Shown piece after piece: positions 24,223-34,521 of a DNA stretch of 64,000 nucleotides (the first letter of the stretch is position 1; each line of letters starts with the position of its first letter). Under the pieces are notes generated by a model. That model was not told the origin of the DNA and made no database searches. It worked only from the letters and a program-made list of their open reading frames with translations. Location: NCBI RefSeq assembly GCF_003286085.1, contig NW_020825503.1, positions 1 to 64,000 of the forward strand, given 5' to 3'. Source of the DNA: Drosophila persimilis (lineage: Eukaryota; Arthropoda; Insecta; Diptera; Drosophilidae). Both the position numbers and the translations under genes were made by a program.

Positions 24223-24715
24223 GAAGGAGCTACGATACCTGGGGCATTTGGTAACGGGAGACGGAATCTGCACCGATCCCGAGAAAGTGGCGGCCATTAA
24301 GGAGTTACAGCCGCCAGCGAATGTCAAAGAGCTACGACAATACTTGGGCGTGGCCTCCTGGTACAGGCGTTTCGTAAAGGGATTCGCCACTTTGGTGCAG
24401 CCCCTCAGCACTTTGCTGAAGAGGAAGGCCAAGTGGGAATGGTCAACGGAGCAGCAACAAGCGTTCGAGGACGTAAAAAGTTGGCTGACAGCAGACCCGG
24501 TGTTGGCATGCCCAGATTTCTCAAAGAAATTCGTGCTCCAGACGGACGCCAGCGACTACGGACTGGGGGCGATCCTGACGCAAGAGACGGAGAAGGGCGA
24601 GAGGGTCATCTCATACGCCAGTAGGACCCTGAATAGCGCGGAAAAGAACTATTCGGCGACTGAAAAGGAGTGTCTGGCCATTATATGGGCTATAATGCGG
24701 CCGGAAAAATGCTGA
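24197..24715 (+). pseudogene. pol: LTR element pol: RT C-terminus and RNase H remnant
   Basis: Begins at the deletion joint with KCQFFRKELRYLGHLVTGDG, the standard end of a Ty3/gypsy RT. It continues through the connection (LRQYLGVASWYRRFV) into RNase H, with the first catalytic Asp in QTDASDYGLGAIL (24545-24547) and Glu/Asp candidates in the ATEKECLAI block. It is cut at TGA 24713-24715, where a second deletion removes the end of RNase H and the HHCC domain of integrase. It is in a different frame from the protease segment. Confidence 0.85.
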
Positions 24716-25605
24716 CACGAGTGCAAGAGGAGCCGTGGTCAACGGTGTGTGCCGACTTCGTGGTCCCTCTGCCCAGGTCAAAGCATGGGAATGCCATGTT
24801 ATTGGTGATGGTGGATCGGTTCTCGAAATGGACCGAGTTGGTCCCCTTGAGAAAGGGCACGGCGGAAGCACTAACAAAAGCGTTCCGAGAGCGCATCGTG
24901 TCCCGGTTTGGCGTGCCGAAGGTGGTGATCACGGATAATGGCGTCCAGTTCACCAGTAGAGCTTTTAAGAGGAGCAGATGGGTGTACGGCATCAGTTCAC
25001 GGCCCCGTACACGCCGCAGGAGAACCCGACGGAGCGAACTAACCGGACAGTGAAAACTATGATAGCTCAGTTCACCGAAGGGAACCAGAGGAACTGGTAT
25101 GAGAAATGGCCAGAGATAATGCTGGCCGTAAATTCAGGAGTCCGAATCCACCGGGTACTCGCCGGCGTTTGTGGTCCAAGGGAGAGAGCCGAGGCTACCA
25201 AAGGCTCTATACGATGACGAAGCGCTGGGCACAGGACAGGGCACGCCCACTCCGGACGAGAACGCGGCCAAGTTGAGAGAGGTATTTCAACTGGTGAGGC
25301 GGAATCTCGAAAGAGCGGCGCAGTACCAGGCGAGGTATTATAACCTGAGGAGGAGAGCGTGGAAACCCACGATTGGAGACAAGGTATGGGCCAAGCAACA
25401 CCATCTATCCAACGCGGCCGAAGGGTTTGCGGCAAAACTGGCCCCGAAATATGACGGTCCCTACACCATAATAGATTTCGTGTCCCCGGTCATTTGTAAA
25501 TTAAAGAAGGACAGCGAGAAACGGACGCGGACCGCCCATATAGGGGACTTGAAGCCACAACCCGGGGAAGGAACCCCTGAAACAGGCCCTGGAACCGAAG
25601 GGTAG
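24716..25605 (+). pseudogene. pol: LTR element integrase remnant (core and C-terminal module)
   Basis: The DDE catalytic core is recognisable: Asp in CADFVV (24754-24756), Asp in TDNGVQF (24934-24936) and Glu in NPTERTNRTVK (25032-25034). The zinc-binding N-terminal domain is gone. Frame changes occur near 24975-25000 and again near 25140-25180, the latter with loss of residues after MLAVNSG. The last frame (25171-25605) carries the C-terminal module with GDKVWAKQH and the KYDGPYTI (GPY/F) motif; no chromodomain is seen. It would not make a working integrase. Confidence 0.82.
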
Positions 25606-25703
25606 ACGACGCACAAGGAGGGGCAACGGGCGAGGCATACGGAGAAGGATGGACGAGCACGAAAGACAGAAACTAGCGGCAGGGGCAGAAAGGAGAGTCC
25701 CAG

Positions 25704-25888
25704 CTGGATGCCACGCAGGACAAGTTCGTACAGGATACTCCTACAACTAAGGTTCAGTAAAACTAAGAACCACGCGTGTCACGCAGGACAGGAATCGCTC
25801 ACAAGGGAGGAGCGGGCGGCCCAACTGGATGCCACGCAGGACAAGGCCATACAGGATACTCTTACAATTAAGGTTCAGTAAAACTAAG
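25704..25888 (+). repeat. Two 64-bp direct repeats in LTR element spacer
   Basis: 25704-25767 and 25825-25888 match with few differences, from CTGGATGCCACGCAGG to GGTTCAGTAAAACTAAG. Such short duplications in the untranslated region before an accessory ORF may be structural or regulatory; no function can be read from the sequence. Confidence 0.75.
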
Positions 25889-26588
25889 CAGCAGACGGCG
25901 GCCGGCGGACCAATGAAGCTGGACCTACAAGAAAAAAAAAGGGAGGATTAGCTCGTCAGCCAATAGGAACTGATCAAAGGCAAAGAAGGTAGAAGATACC
26001 CGGGTTACCATTACCCCAGAGGGCGGGTTGCGTGGTGCGTCGACGGACGAGGGGGCACCCGAGAAGGGGGTTCCGAGATGAGCAGAAGTTCGGGTCCGGG
26101 TCCAGGGCATCGAAGCCAGCTCCTAAGGTCGGGGATGGCGGGACAGAGACGGGCGGAGCTGGCCACGGGGGGCGGGCCGATGTTTGGCAGCACGGGCGAA
26201 AGGTCGGAGGACCTATTGATCACGGGCTGGGAGATCGGTCAGCACCGTGGATCGGAACCCAAGGACGGGCTGGAAGAAAAGGCATGGTGAGATGAGGAAC
26301 CCAAGAACTCGGGAGGCTTACCAGATTCAAGGCGAAGCCAAACAACACGTCGCCAGACCTGGAAGTAGAAAGGGCCAAATAAAAAAAAAAAAAGAGAAAT
26401 AGGAAGAAGTGGGAACCGAAGGAAGGCTAACAAAACCAGGGGGCACCCTAGGGTTAACGCGGCGAGAGGCGCGGATAACTTTCAAAACGGGAGCGAGCGA
26501 GAGAGCCAGCTGGAAGGCAAGAGAGAGCCGTCCCACGGGCTTATGTAAGGCACCGTTACAGGGAACGGTGAGCACCGGCACGAGCCCT

Positions 26589-26620
26589 TATAAAGGAGGG
26601 GGCAGCGCACGATCAGGTAT
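26589..26620 (+). promoter_or_regulatory. Candidate internal promoter before ORF3
   Basis: TATAAA at 26589-26594 is followed by GATCAGGT (A at 26615), an initiator-like sequence at about the right distance. The first ATG downstream (26656) opens ORF3. This could allow ORF3 to be made from its own mRNA. Position and motifs are seen; activity is inferred. Confidence 0.4.
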
Positions 26621-26655
26621 TTTCAAAAGTTGACCACGTGGAAAAAAAGGGTAAG

Positions 26656-28086
26656 ATGCAGCAGCATTTAATAAGGTATATAACGGAGCAGCGAAAATGG
26701 ATTCGCCGCGGGTATCAGGCTATGGGTGATACGCAAAGTCGGCGGCAGGCGTACCAGGTCGAGCGCGAGGAGCAAAGGGCGAGCAGGAGTAGGTCCCCGG
26801 AGCTGCAGCTATTGGCCTCACCGCTAGTGTCAACCGCGGGATCCATGGGACCGACGGTGTCCCCGGTGGTATCGCCGGGGTACACCGAGGCGGAAAGTGA
26901 TCTGGAATTGGTGAGCTGTGAGTCGGCGCCACGGAGAAAACGCGCACGCGAGGCGAAGCGCGAGGAGCCCCGGACCAGCAGACGCGAGGAGCCCCCACAC
27001 CAAGCGCGAGGAGCACCGGACCAGCAGACGCAAGGAGCCCCGCACCATCAAGCGCGAGGAGCCCCACACCGGCAAGCGCGAGGAGCCCCGGACCAGCAAG
27101 CGCGAGGAGCCCCGTTCCAGCAAGCGCGAGAAGCCCCACCCCAGCAAGCGCGAGGAGCGGCCTGAGGGAGGAAGGAGGGGGCGCACGGAGACGCGGAAGG
27201 AGGAGCCCAGGGAGCGGGCCTCGAAGCGGGCGTCCACGCGTTCGACGCGTACGGCCAAGGAAGAGGAGTCGTCGGCACGCACAAGGGGGAGGTCGACGGC
27301 GCGGCGAGGGGATCAACGACCGACAGACCCACAGGTCGAGGAGCGGCAGCCAACGCCGACCGAAACCGCGGTCAAGGAGCCGCAGACAACGCAGGCCGAC
27401 ATCACGGAAAACAACGCGGCCGCTGAGGCACGACGCCTCGCGGAATGGCACCGGCGGTTCGCGCTGGCCGCGGCGACGGAGGAGCGGAGGCAACGGCGTG
27501 TATGGGAGGACGCCCTGACGCTGGCAAAGAGGCTGAAGGCCACGCAGGAGGCTGAAAAGGAGGCGCAAGAAGCGGAGGCGGAGCGCCACAAACGGGACGT
27601 CGCGCACCAATGGCGACGAACACGCCAACATCACTGACGGCGGAGGGCCCAGCGGCGGCACCCGAAGTCGAGGTGGCGACCGACGGCGAAGCGGATGACG
27701 GCGCGAGAGCAACGGCGGAAGCGAAGAAGGACGAGGCCGCGGAACAACACTCACCTGAGCCATGGGAGAGAGGTCCTTGGCGATGGCCGGAACCCGGCCA
27801 GGGCGAGCGACCGAAGCTGGGCCGACAGGCGTCGTGCCCAGGGGAGCGGGCGGAGGCGCGCCGGCCCGAGCTCCAGCGCCAGGCATCGTGGCCCCAGACG
27901 AGGTCGGCGGACAACTCACGGTGGCGGTCCGTCAACCGCGAGGAGTGGCCGGCCGTCGTCACGCGCTCTCTCGCGCGGATAAAGCCAACCGCAAGGAGGG
28001 TGAAGCGTCTGGTCAACGACGGTGGCGTCCGGTACCGGCTGTTGGTGTCCGCCGATCGGCAGGAGGTATTCCGGGCTAAGTATTGA
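26656..28086 (+). pseudogene. LTR element ORF3, charged repeat protein, frameshifted
   Basis: A third coding region downstream of pol, now split over three frames. 26656 to about 26990 starts MQQHLIRYITEQRKW; about 26990 to 27637 is a run of KREEPRTS-type octapeptides followed by a highly charged, Ala/Glu/Arg-rich, probably helical stretch (about 27420-27600); 27610-28086 ends RRVKRLVNDGGVRYRLL. A C-run near 26987-26991, one base longer than in sister repeats, explains the first shift. There is no signal peptide or membrane segment, so an envelope protein is unlikely. I do not recognise the family; a nucleic-acid-binding or gag-like accessory role is only a guess from the charge. Confidence 0.6.
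26961..27160 (+). repeat. 24-bp coding minisatellite in ORF3
   Basis: About eight imperfect copies of a 24-bp unit with core AAGCGCGAGGAGCCCC, each encoding KREEPxxS-like octapeptides. Indels that are not multiples of three inside the array account for the frame changes. The array keeps several frames open on both strands and so produces long spurious minus-strand ORFs. Confidence 0.85.
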
Positions 28087-28504
28087 GGAGAAAAGAAGAG
28101 TAGAGAAGAGGAATGGGAAAAAGGAAGTAACGGAAAAAAAGAACAACTAAAAAAAAAAAACAAAAACAAAAAAAAAAAACCTGGTCTTACCTTGCAGCAG
28201 AGGAACTAACCCTACGCTTTATCGAGTGGAGCGTAAGGGCAACGCTGTGTCATATCGAGTAGGTCAGAATAGCGACCATACCCTATATCGGGCGGGGCGA
28301 AAGAAGCTCCTATGCGAACTATCGATAAGGGGGAATCGAATCGATCGCGCGCATCGAAGAGATACGGCAACGCCGCAAGGCGCAAGGCCGAAAGAGGGCG
28401 CCAGGGGGCACCCGGGTCGAGAACAAAGCACGCGCGCGCCAGTCGCGCGGGGTTTTTGAAACATCCCAAACCTGGGACGCGGAAAACCGGGATTTTCCGC
28501 CAAT
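28087..28504 (+). other. LTR element 3' untranslated region
   Basis: No coding potential seen. It contains A-rich tracts (about 28135-28180) and a G/C-rich CG-containing stretch (28380-28450) before the polypurine tract. Confidence 0.6.
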
Positions 28505-28520
28505 AAAAGAAAGGGGGAAG
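28505..28520 (+). other. Polypurine tract
   Basis: AAAAGAAAGGGGGAAG immediately precedes the 3' LTR. This is the expected plus-strand primer site for LTR elements. Confidence 0.8.
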
Positions 28521-29477
28521 TGTGAGGAAAGGTATTCCCACACGTAGGGGGCAGTATAGGGTTAAGCGCTAACGGCCGTTATCCGGGGATATCCGGAGGC
28601 GGCGAATTCCCAAGGAGAGCTCTCCCGGGGTCCCAAGATGAGAGGGGAGGACCCCTGGAGAGAGAGCAGCGGGATGACGGGATCGGGCCGGCAGTGGCCC
28701 AGCGCATGACCAAATATGGTCATGAGATCACGCCACCAGCCAGGTCCCGTTGGAGAGCGACAAGGGAATGAAGGAACGCCGATGGAAAAATACGGGCACC
28801 GCATGGCGGAAAGTGCCGTTAGCGCCAGGCGGCATCGGCGGCGCCGACGCAGAAGCGAGCCTATAAGAGGAGGGCCGCGACCAGGAACGAGGACAGTCAG
28901 CAAACGGAGCTAACAAGAGTGAAGTGAATAGTGAGCCACGAAAGTGAGACCAAGCGAAGGGAAAAGAACTTTAGAAAGCGAACGCGTTGTGTGAGGATTG
29001 AGAGGCGGACTCGAGCGTGCAGCCAAGAGCCAAAGACCCCAATCCCTTGAACCAACGGCGCCACGCTTGAAGCGCATCCCACCAGGAGTGAGGCACCCTC
29101 GGGCCGAAAAGCCAAGTGAGTCGAGTGAGAGCGAACGCGTCAGGCGCCTGACTGAGAGGCGTATTTGGGCCACGTGCCAAGAATCGCTAGCCCCAGTCAG
29201 TAGAGCCGGCGGTGCCACGCTTGACGACGCCGTGGGGGTCCCAGGGAGCGACGCGCTCATCGAACCACAGAGGAGAACCAAGAGGAGAACCAGCACCGGA
29301 GTCGGAATAGCGTAAGATAGACTTAAGATACCAATAAAGCATATTAGCATACCAGTACAAGACCCAACCCGTGCCTTCTTACTTGTCGTCGGGGCAACAT
29401 ACAAATATTGTTGCAGCGAGCCTACCGACCGCTGAGCCAGCCCAGCTGCATCAGACGGATAAGAACGGTTCGTTACA
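28521..29477 (+). repeat. 3' LTR (957 bp)
   Basis: The same length as the 5' LTR, with about 15 substitutions and no indels by eye. It ends GTTACA, followed by the right target duplication AACT (29478-29481) and then J7 coding sequence. Confidence 0.93.
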
Positions 29478-31030
29478 AACTATGGCGGCTCACCAACACA
29501 ATCAAGAGACAGCCCATTCCAAATCTGCCAGTCAGAAGGCACGTGGCGGAAGGGCAGCAAGCTCCTGCTGATCCTTGGTGCAAAACTACGGAGGAAAAAG
29601 CTGAGGCCTTTGCGCAGCACCTGGAAGCACGTTTCACGCCAAAGATCACGGCAGCCCTAGAAGACAGAGAAGAAATTAACGCAGTATTACAAGAAAACGG
29701 TCCAGATGAAGCTGCTCAAATAATCAGACCTGTGACCATCCAGAAACTCAAATCGGAAATTAAGAAGCTCAAGACGAAAAAGGCACCCGATTTCGACAGT
29801 ATCGACAGTATCGACAATCGCGTCATTAAATCTCTGCCAACATCCGCCATCGAGTATCTGCTGTTGATATGCAACTCGGCTCTGCAGTTCGGCCACTTCC
29901 TAAAGTCCTGGAAATGCGCAAAAATCTCTATGTTAAGGAAACCAGGAAAGCCGAGTGATAGGCTTGAGTCCTATAGACCCATCAGCCAGCTTACAGGCTT
30001 CTCCAAAATCCTTGAACACCTCATCCTCAAGCGACTCTTTGAAGAAGAAAGCTTTGCCATGGCTATTCCAAACCATCAATTTGGCTTCAGAAATCAGCAC
30101 TCAGCGGAACAGCAAATCGGACGAGTCACGCAATTTATCCTCAGATCCTACGAAGCGCAGCGGCATTGCAGTGCTGTGTACATGGATATCCAGGAAGCTT
30201 TTGATAGGGTCTGGCATCAGGATCTTCTCTGCAAAGTTAAAACGATAATACCTGACAATTTATACATTCTACTCACCAGCTATCTCTCAGACAGAAGCTT
30301 CAAAGTCGTCTGCTGTAACAACATCACCTCAAGCCTAAAGCACATAACCGCTGGAGTGCCGCAAGGAAGCGTACTTGGCCCAGTGCTCTATAATCTTTAC
30401 ACTGCCGACATGCCGCAGCCACCAAGACACGCAAACTCAACCCAAATGCTAGCAACGTACGCTGATGACGCAGTATACCTCGTATCTGCCCTAAGTCCAA
30501 AACAAGCCAACGAAAATGTGGAGCGGCTCGTGGCTGATGCATTATCATGGTCTAAGAAATGGGGAATAACCATCAGTCTTGCAAAAACTGCTCATGTTCT
30601 ACACACTCTCTCACCTGTGCAGCAACACACTCCAGCTCCAAGGTTAGCCGGGCAACTCGTGGCCAAAAAATCCGTCATGCCATACCTGGGAATACATATG
30701 GATACGAAGCTCAATTTCAATAAGCATGTAGCGGCTATTGGCACTAAAACAAGGGCCCGGATCAAAAAGCTCGACTGGATCATCGGCAGAAACAGTAAAC
30801 TCTCACTACCTCCAAAGGTCCTCCTCTATAAGCAGCTGATTGCCCCAATATGGCAGTATGCCATGCCAGTCTGGGGGCCACTGACTTCAAGCATGCAAAT
30901 GGCCAAGCTCCAGACGATCCAAAGCAAAGCCCTCAGAGCAATGTCAAATGCTCCCCGGTATGTGAGCAACAACGCACTGCATGCGGATCTCCAAGTAGCA
31001 ACTGTGGAGAAAGTTTATAACAGACTCTGA
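29478..31030 (+). pseudogene. Family J ORF2 of J7, RT part (open)
   Basis: The RT frame is unbroken from the LTR junction to TGA 31030: APDFDSIDSIDNR (changed and 3 residues longer than APGLDSIDNR), SYRPISQL, AFDRVWH, AGVPQGSVLG and YADD are all present. It differs from J5/J6 at more sites than the 5' half of J7 does. The combined J7 ORF2 would still be disrupted by the 16-bp deletion in the endonuclease and by the LTR element. Confidence 0.82.
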
Positions 31031-31798
31031 AGGAACTGCTACACTCGGCTAATGCAGCACACAAATTTACTTGCCTGTGAGATCGCAACGCACCCATACA
31101 TTCCAAGAAGGCTGGCCAGGCCAAGGTATGCCGCAATGATAGAAGAGCACAATCCAAACAGCAACAGAAGCCTGACAGCCATCCAAACAATACTGCTCCA
31201 AGTCAGACGCGAGAACTGGCTGCGCAATCCATTTGCAACACACAATATGGAAATCAGCCGCAGTAGCGCTAATGCAGATGCTACGCAGGCAAATGACGGC
31301 CCCAGCAGAGAACCTGATGATGGACGGCGGCAGCTCCAGAATCCAGATGATGGCGGCGGCTGAAAAGAAACTAAAAACCTTTTTATTCTTCCACAGATAC
31401 GAAGCCACTTCACCTTCACAGAAATTGGTAATCCACATCCAGAATGACGATGCACTGGACCTCGGCCAGCTTCAGCCCTGTTGATGCTGTCCTGCAGTCA
31501 CAGTTTAGCGCCGACACTCGCAAGGATTCCACTTCGCAGCCGACGACGAGACCAATAGGCGTAATGATGTTCTTCACGGCTGCATACTCCACCTGAAATA
31601 ATTAAAAACAAAAACAATGTAAAGAAAGTAGCAATAAGTTTAGTGTTACCCTGGCATTTAGCCAAATTATCGATAGCTACTAAAAAAAAATAAATACCAA
31701 ATAAGCCAATACCGTAAGAAATGTTACCCTGCCAATTTACAGCCACTTCTGCAACTACATGTAATGTAGATAAGCAGTTGGCGCGAAACAATTTGTAA
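29478..31798 (+). mobile_element. Family J LINE, copy J7, 3' part
   Basis: Resumes the J monomer exactly where the LTR element interrupted it, and runs through RT and 3' UTR to GTAA at 31798. The start of a next monomer (AATATGCTAATTATAAGAG, 31799-31817) follows and is then cut by LINE L2. It carries its own 9-bp duplication in RT (SIDSID at about 29799-29816). Confidence 0.88.
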
Positions 31799-31821
31799 AA
31801 TATGCTAATTATAAGAGTAGA

Positions 31822-32073
31822 ATAAAGGTGGAGAAATTTAACTTCTCTTATGCCAGGGAGATAGCGTCGTTTAAGATAAGAATCTCCCCAACTCAATTTG
31901 ACACCATTTGCTCCACCAAATTTTGGCCGGAGCATTTGGTGGTGAAGGAGTTTAAGGCTAAGAAGAAGAATAGGCCCCCCATATCGCTTCCAAATCTTTC
32001 CAGCGTGCCACCCTCAACCTCAACTTCCTCTTTCTCAACTTCCCGTCTTGCTCCAACCTTTCCAAAAAACTAA
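31822..32073 (+). pseudogene. L2 ORF1, C-terminal remnant
   Basis: An open frame of about 80 codons ending PTFPKN, rich in Ser/Pro/Thr near its end (SVPPSTSTSSFSTS). It overlaps or abuts the start of ORF2, as in many LINEs. The 5' part, with any nucleic-acid-binding domains, is missing. Its identity as ORF1 is inferred from position only. Confidence 0.45.
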
Positions 32074-32930
32074 CTTCTCTTTTAGTAACCTATCAGAATG
32101 TAAGAGGCTTGCGTAGTAAGCTCAGCATTCTTTTCCGGGATAGTGTTGCATTTGCTTCCCACGTTATTGTGTTTACTGAAACCTGGTTAAAGCCGGACAT
32201 TCTTAGTTCCGAGGTTTTGGCAGGTCTGTACACAACTTTTAGAAAGGACCGTTCGTCTCGACGTGCAGGAGGGGTTCTAATTGCAGTGGACTCTTACTTC
32301 ACGTCAGAGCACTTCACAGTCCAAGTTCAACAGGAACTGGAATTCCTGTGTGTAAAACTGATTCTTCCCGCTTTCGCTATATTCATTACTTGCTCGTATA
32401 TCCCACCTTCTTCGGATATTTCAATTTATGAGCAGCACTTGTCCGCTTTAACCGCTGTTGCTTCCTCGCTATCTGATAAAGATCGTATGATAGTTCTTGG
32501 TGACTTCAACTTGCCAGGAACTGTTTGGTCTTCGGTAAACGAGTCTAGTATCCTAGTGCCCATGTCACGACATGACTTTGTTGACGGCTTGCTTGACCTG
32601 TCCCTGTCTCAAGTCAATCATGTGAAAAATTCCTTGGGTCGATTGCTTGATCTATGCTTTGTATCGGATCCGACCATAGTGTTGTTAACCCGAGCCCTTC
32701 CGCTCACTATACCTGAAGACGCCTACCACCCTACTTTCGAGGTGTCGCTAGACATAGGACCAACTGTATTGGATCGGTCGAGTAGACTACCTGAACGTAT
32801 CCGCTGCTTTCGTAAAGCCGAGTTTGCGAAGCTTAATAACCTAATTAGGGATTTTGATTGGTCCGCTTTGTACTTGTGCACTGATGTCACAAAAGGCACA
32901 AACATTTTTTACAATGCTCTTGGCACATTT
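32072..32930 (+). pseudogene. L2 ORF2, endonuclease part
   Basis: Starts near 32072 and carries the APE-type endonuclease: YQNVRGL (catalytic Asn codon 32097-32099), TETWLKP (catalytic Glu), GGVLIAVD, CSYIPPSSD, LGDFNLPG and LLDLCFVSD. The frame is open to the DINE-1 insertion point, and its reading continues after 34521 (LGTF then DSCVPLS). The nick-making activity is that of the family; this copy is interrupted and not functional. Confidence 0.82.
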
Positions 32931-33538
32931 TTATACCCGATACTCAAAATGAGTATTGGGGTATATTAGATTTGTGGTAAAAGTGGATGTGTGTAACGTC
33001 CAGAAGGAATCGTTTCCGACCCCATAGAGTATATATATTCTTGATCAGCATCAATAGCCGAGTCGATTGAGCCATGTCTGTCTGTCCGTCTGTCCGTCCG
33101 TCCGTCTGTCCGTCCCCTTCAGCGCCTAATGCTCAAGGACTATAGGAGCCAGAGCAACGATGTTTTGGATCCAAACTTCTGTGATATGTCACTGCTGCAA
33201 AAATATTTCAAAACTTTGCCCCGCCCACTTCCGCCCCCACAAAGGGCGAAAATCTGTGGCATCCACAATTTTAAAGATACGAGAAAACCAAAAACGCAGA
33301 ATCATAGATAACGACCATATCTATCAGATTGCTGAATCTGGATCAGATCAGATCATTTTTATATCCAAAAGGAACAAATCAATTTGCAGTGGCTACGCAG
33401 CGCCCGACGTCACGCTCAGACTCTTTGTCGTGTCGTTTAATATTAGCGGCGTCTGCCGGAGGAGAGCCATACTGACTAAGTATCGGGTATAACTGTAGAG
33501 TTGCGGTGTCCGCAGCAACTCACAACGTTCCCCCTCGT
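32931..33538 (+). mobile_element. DINE-1 Helitron-like element, copy f
   Basis: 608 bp on the plus strand, from TTATACCCGATACTC (32931) to the terminal hairpin GAGTTGC..GCAACTC (33497-33520) and CCCCTCGT (33538). The GTCY core is at about 33077-33115. It is shorter than copy g because its middle is deleted. It directly abuts copy g. Confidence 0.82.
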
Positions 33539-34521
33539 TATACCCGATACTCAAAAAGAGTATTGGGGTATATTAGATTTGTGGTAAAAGTGGATGTGTG
33601 TAACGTCCAGAAGGAATCGTTTCCGACCCTATAAAGTATATATATTCTTGATCAGCATCAATAGCCGAGTCGATTGAGCCCTGTCTGTCTGTCCGTCCGT
33701 CCGTCTGTCCGTCTGTCCGTCCGTCCGTCTGTCCGTCCCCTTCAGCGCCTAGTGCTCAAAGACTATAAGAGCTAGAGCAACGATGTTTTGGATCCAGACT
33801 TCTGTGATATGTCACTGCTACAAAAATATTTCAAAACTTTGCCCCGCCCACTTCCGCCCCCACAAAGGACGAAAATCTGTGGCATCCACATTTTTAAAGA
33901 TACGATAAAACCAAAAACGCAGAATCGTAGAGAATGACCATATCTTTTAGACTGCAGAATCTGAATTGGATCGTATTATTATTATACCCAGCATCAAGAA
34001 AACAATTTCATTTTTTCTCGCCCTGTCTCTCTCTAACACACACGTAGCATAGGCGGCTTTCCTTAGAGTAAAACATTAGCGCCTAGATCTCAGAGACTAT
34101 AAAAGCTAGAGCAACCAAATTTGGTATCCACACTCCTAATATATCAGACCGAGACGAGTTTGTTTCAAAATTTCGCCACACCCCCTTCCGCCCACACAAA
34201 GGACGAAAATCTGTTGCATCCACAATATTGCAGATTTGAGAAAACTAAAAACGCAGAATCATAGATAACGACCATATCTATCAGATTGCTGAATCTGGAT
34301 CAGATCAGATAATTTTTGTAGCCAAAAGGAACAAATCAATTTGCATTGGCTACGCAGCGCCCGACGTCACGCTCAGACTGATTTTCTGTCTCTCTCGCAC
34401 GCACTCTTTGTCGTGTCGTTTAATATTAGCGGCGTCTGCCGGAGGAGAGCCATACTGACTTAGTATCGGGTATAACTGTAGAGTTGCGGTGTACGCAGCA
34501 ACTCACAACGTTCCCCCTCGT
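33539..34521 (+). mobile_element. DINE-1 Helitron-like element, copy g
   Basis: 983 bp on the plus strand, head-to-tail with copy f without a single spacer base (CCCCTCGT then TATACCCG). The GTCY core is longer (33684-33738). It ends at the CCCCTCGT edge at 34521, after which L2 coding sequence resumes. Confidence 0.82.

Larger units (their letters stand above)
25606..26655 (+). other. Spacer between pol and ORF3 of the LTR element
   Basis: About 1 kb without a convincing coding frame, G/A-rich on the plus strand. It contains a 64-bp near-direct repeat at 25704-25767 and 25825-25888 (core GATGCCACGCAGGACAAG), spaced 121 bp apart. Short open frames here look incidental. A TATA/initiator pair lies at its 3' end (see 26589). 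Confidence 0.6.
21208..29477 (+). mobile_element. Ty3/gypsy-type LTR retrotransposon, internally deleted
   Basis: 8270 bp, bounded by two 957-bp LTRs beginning TGTGAGG and ending GTTACA, with AACT target duplications on both sides (21204-21207, 29478-29481). The order is LTR, tRNA-Lys primer site, gag, protease, remnant of RT plus RNase H, integrase remnant, a third ORF, polypurine tract, LTR. The pol order (PR, RT/RH, IN) identifies Ty3/gypsy. The large third ORF and long LTRs recall Ulysses/Osvaldo-type elements of Drosophila, but I cannot name the family with confidence. It is defective for its own transposition, since most of RT and the N-terminal part of IN are deleted. The LTR pair differs at about 15 positions by eye (about 1.6%). 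Confidence 0.92.

Noticed and set aside
26720-27919. 399-codon minus-strand ORF over the LTR element ORF3
   Set aside because: It is an open antisense shadow of G/C-rich repeats. Pro/Leu/Arg-rich composition with no motifs; the plus-strand reading has consistent octapeptides.
26656-28086. Envelope gene in the LTR element
   Set aside because: No signal peptide, membrane segment or cleavage site is visible. The product is charged and repetitive.
33680-33740. CRISPR-like short repeats (GTCC/GTCT runs)
   Set aside because: This is a 4-bp microsatellite without spacers, typical of the DINE-1 core.
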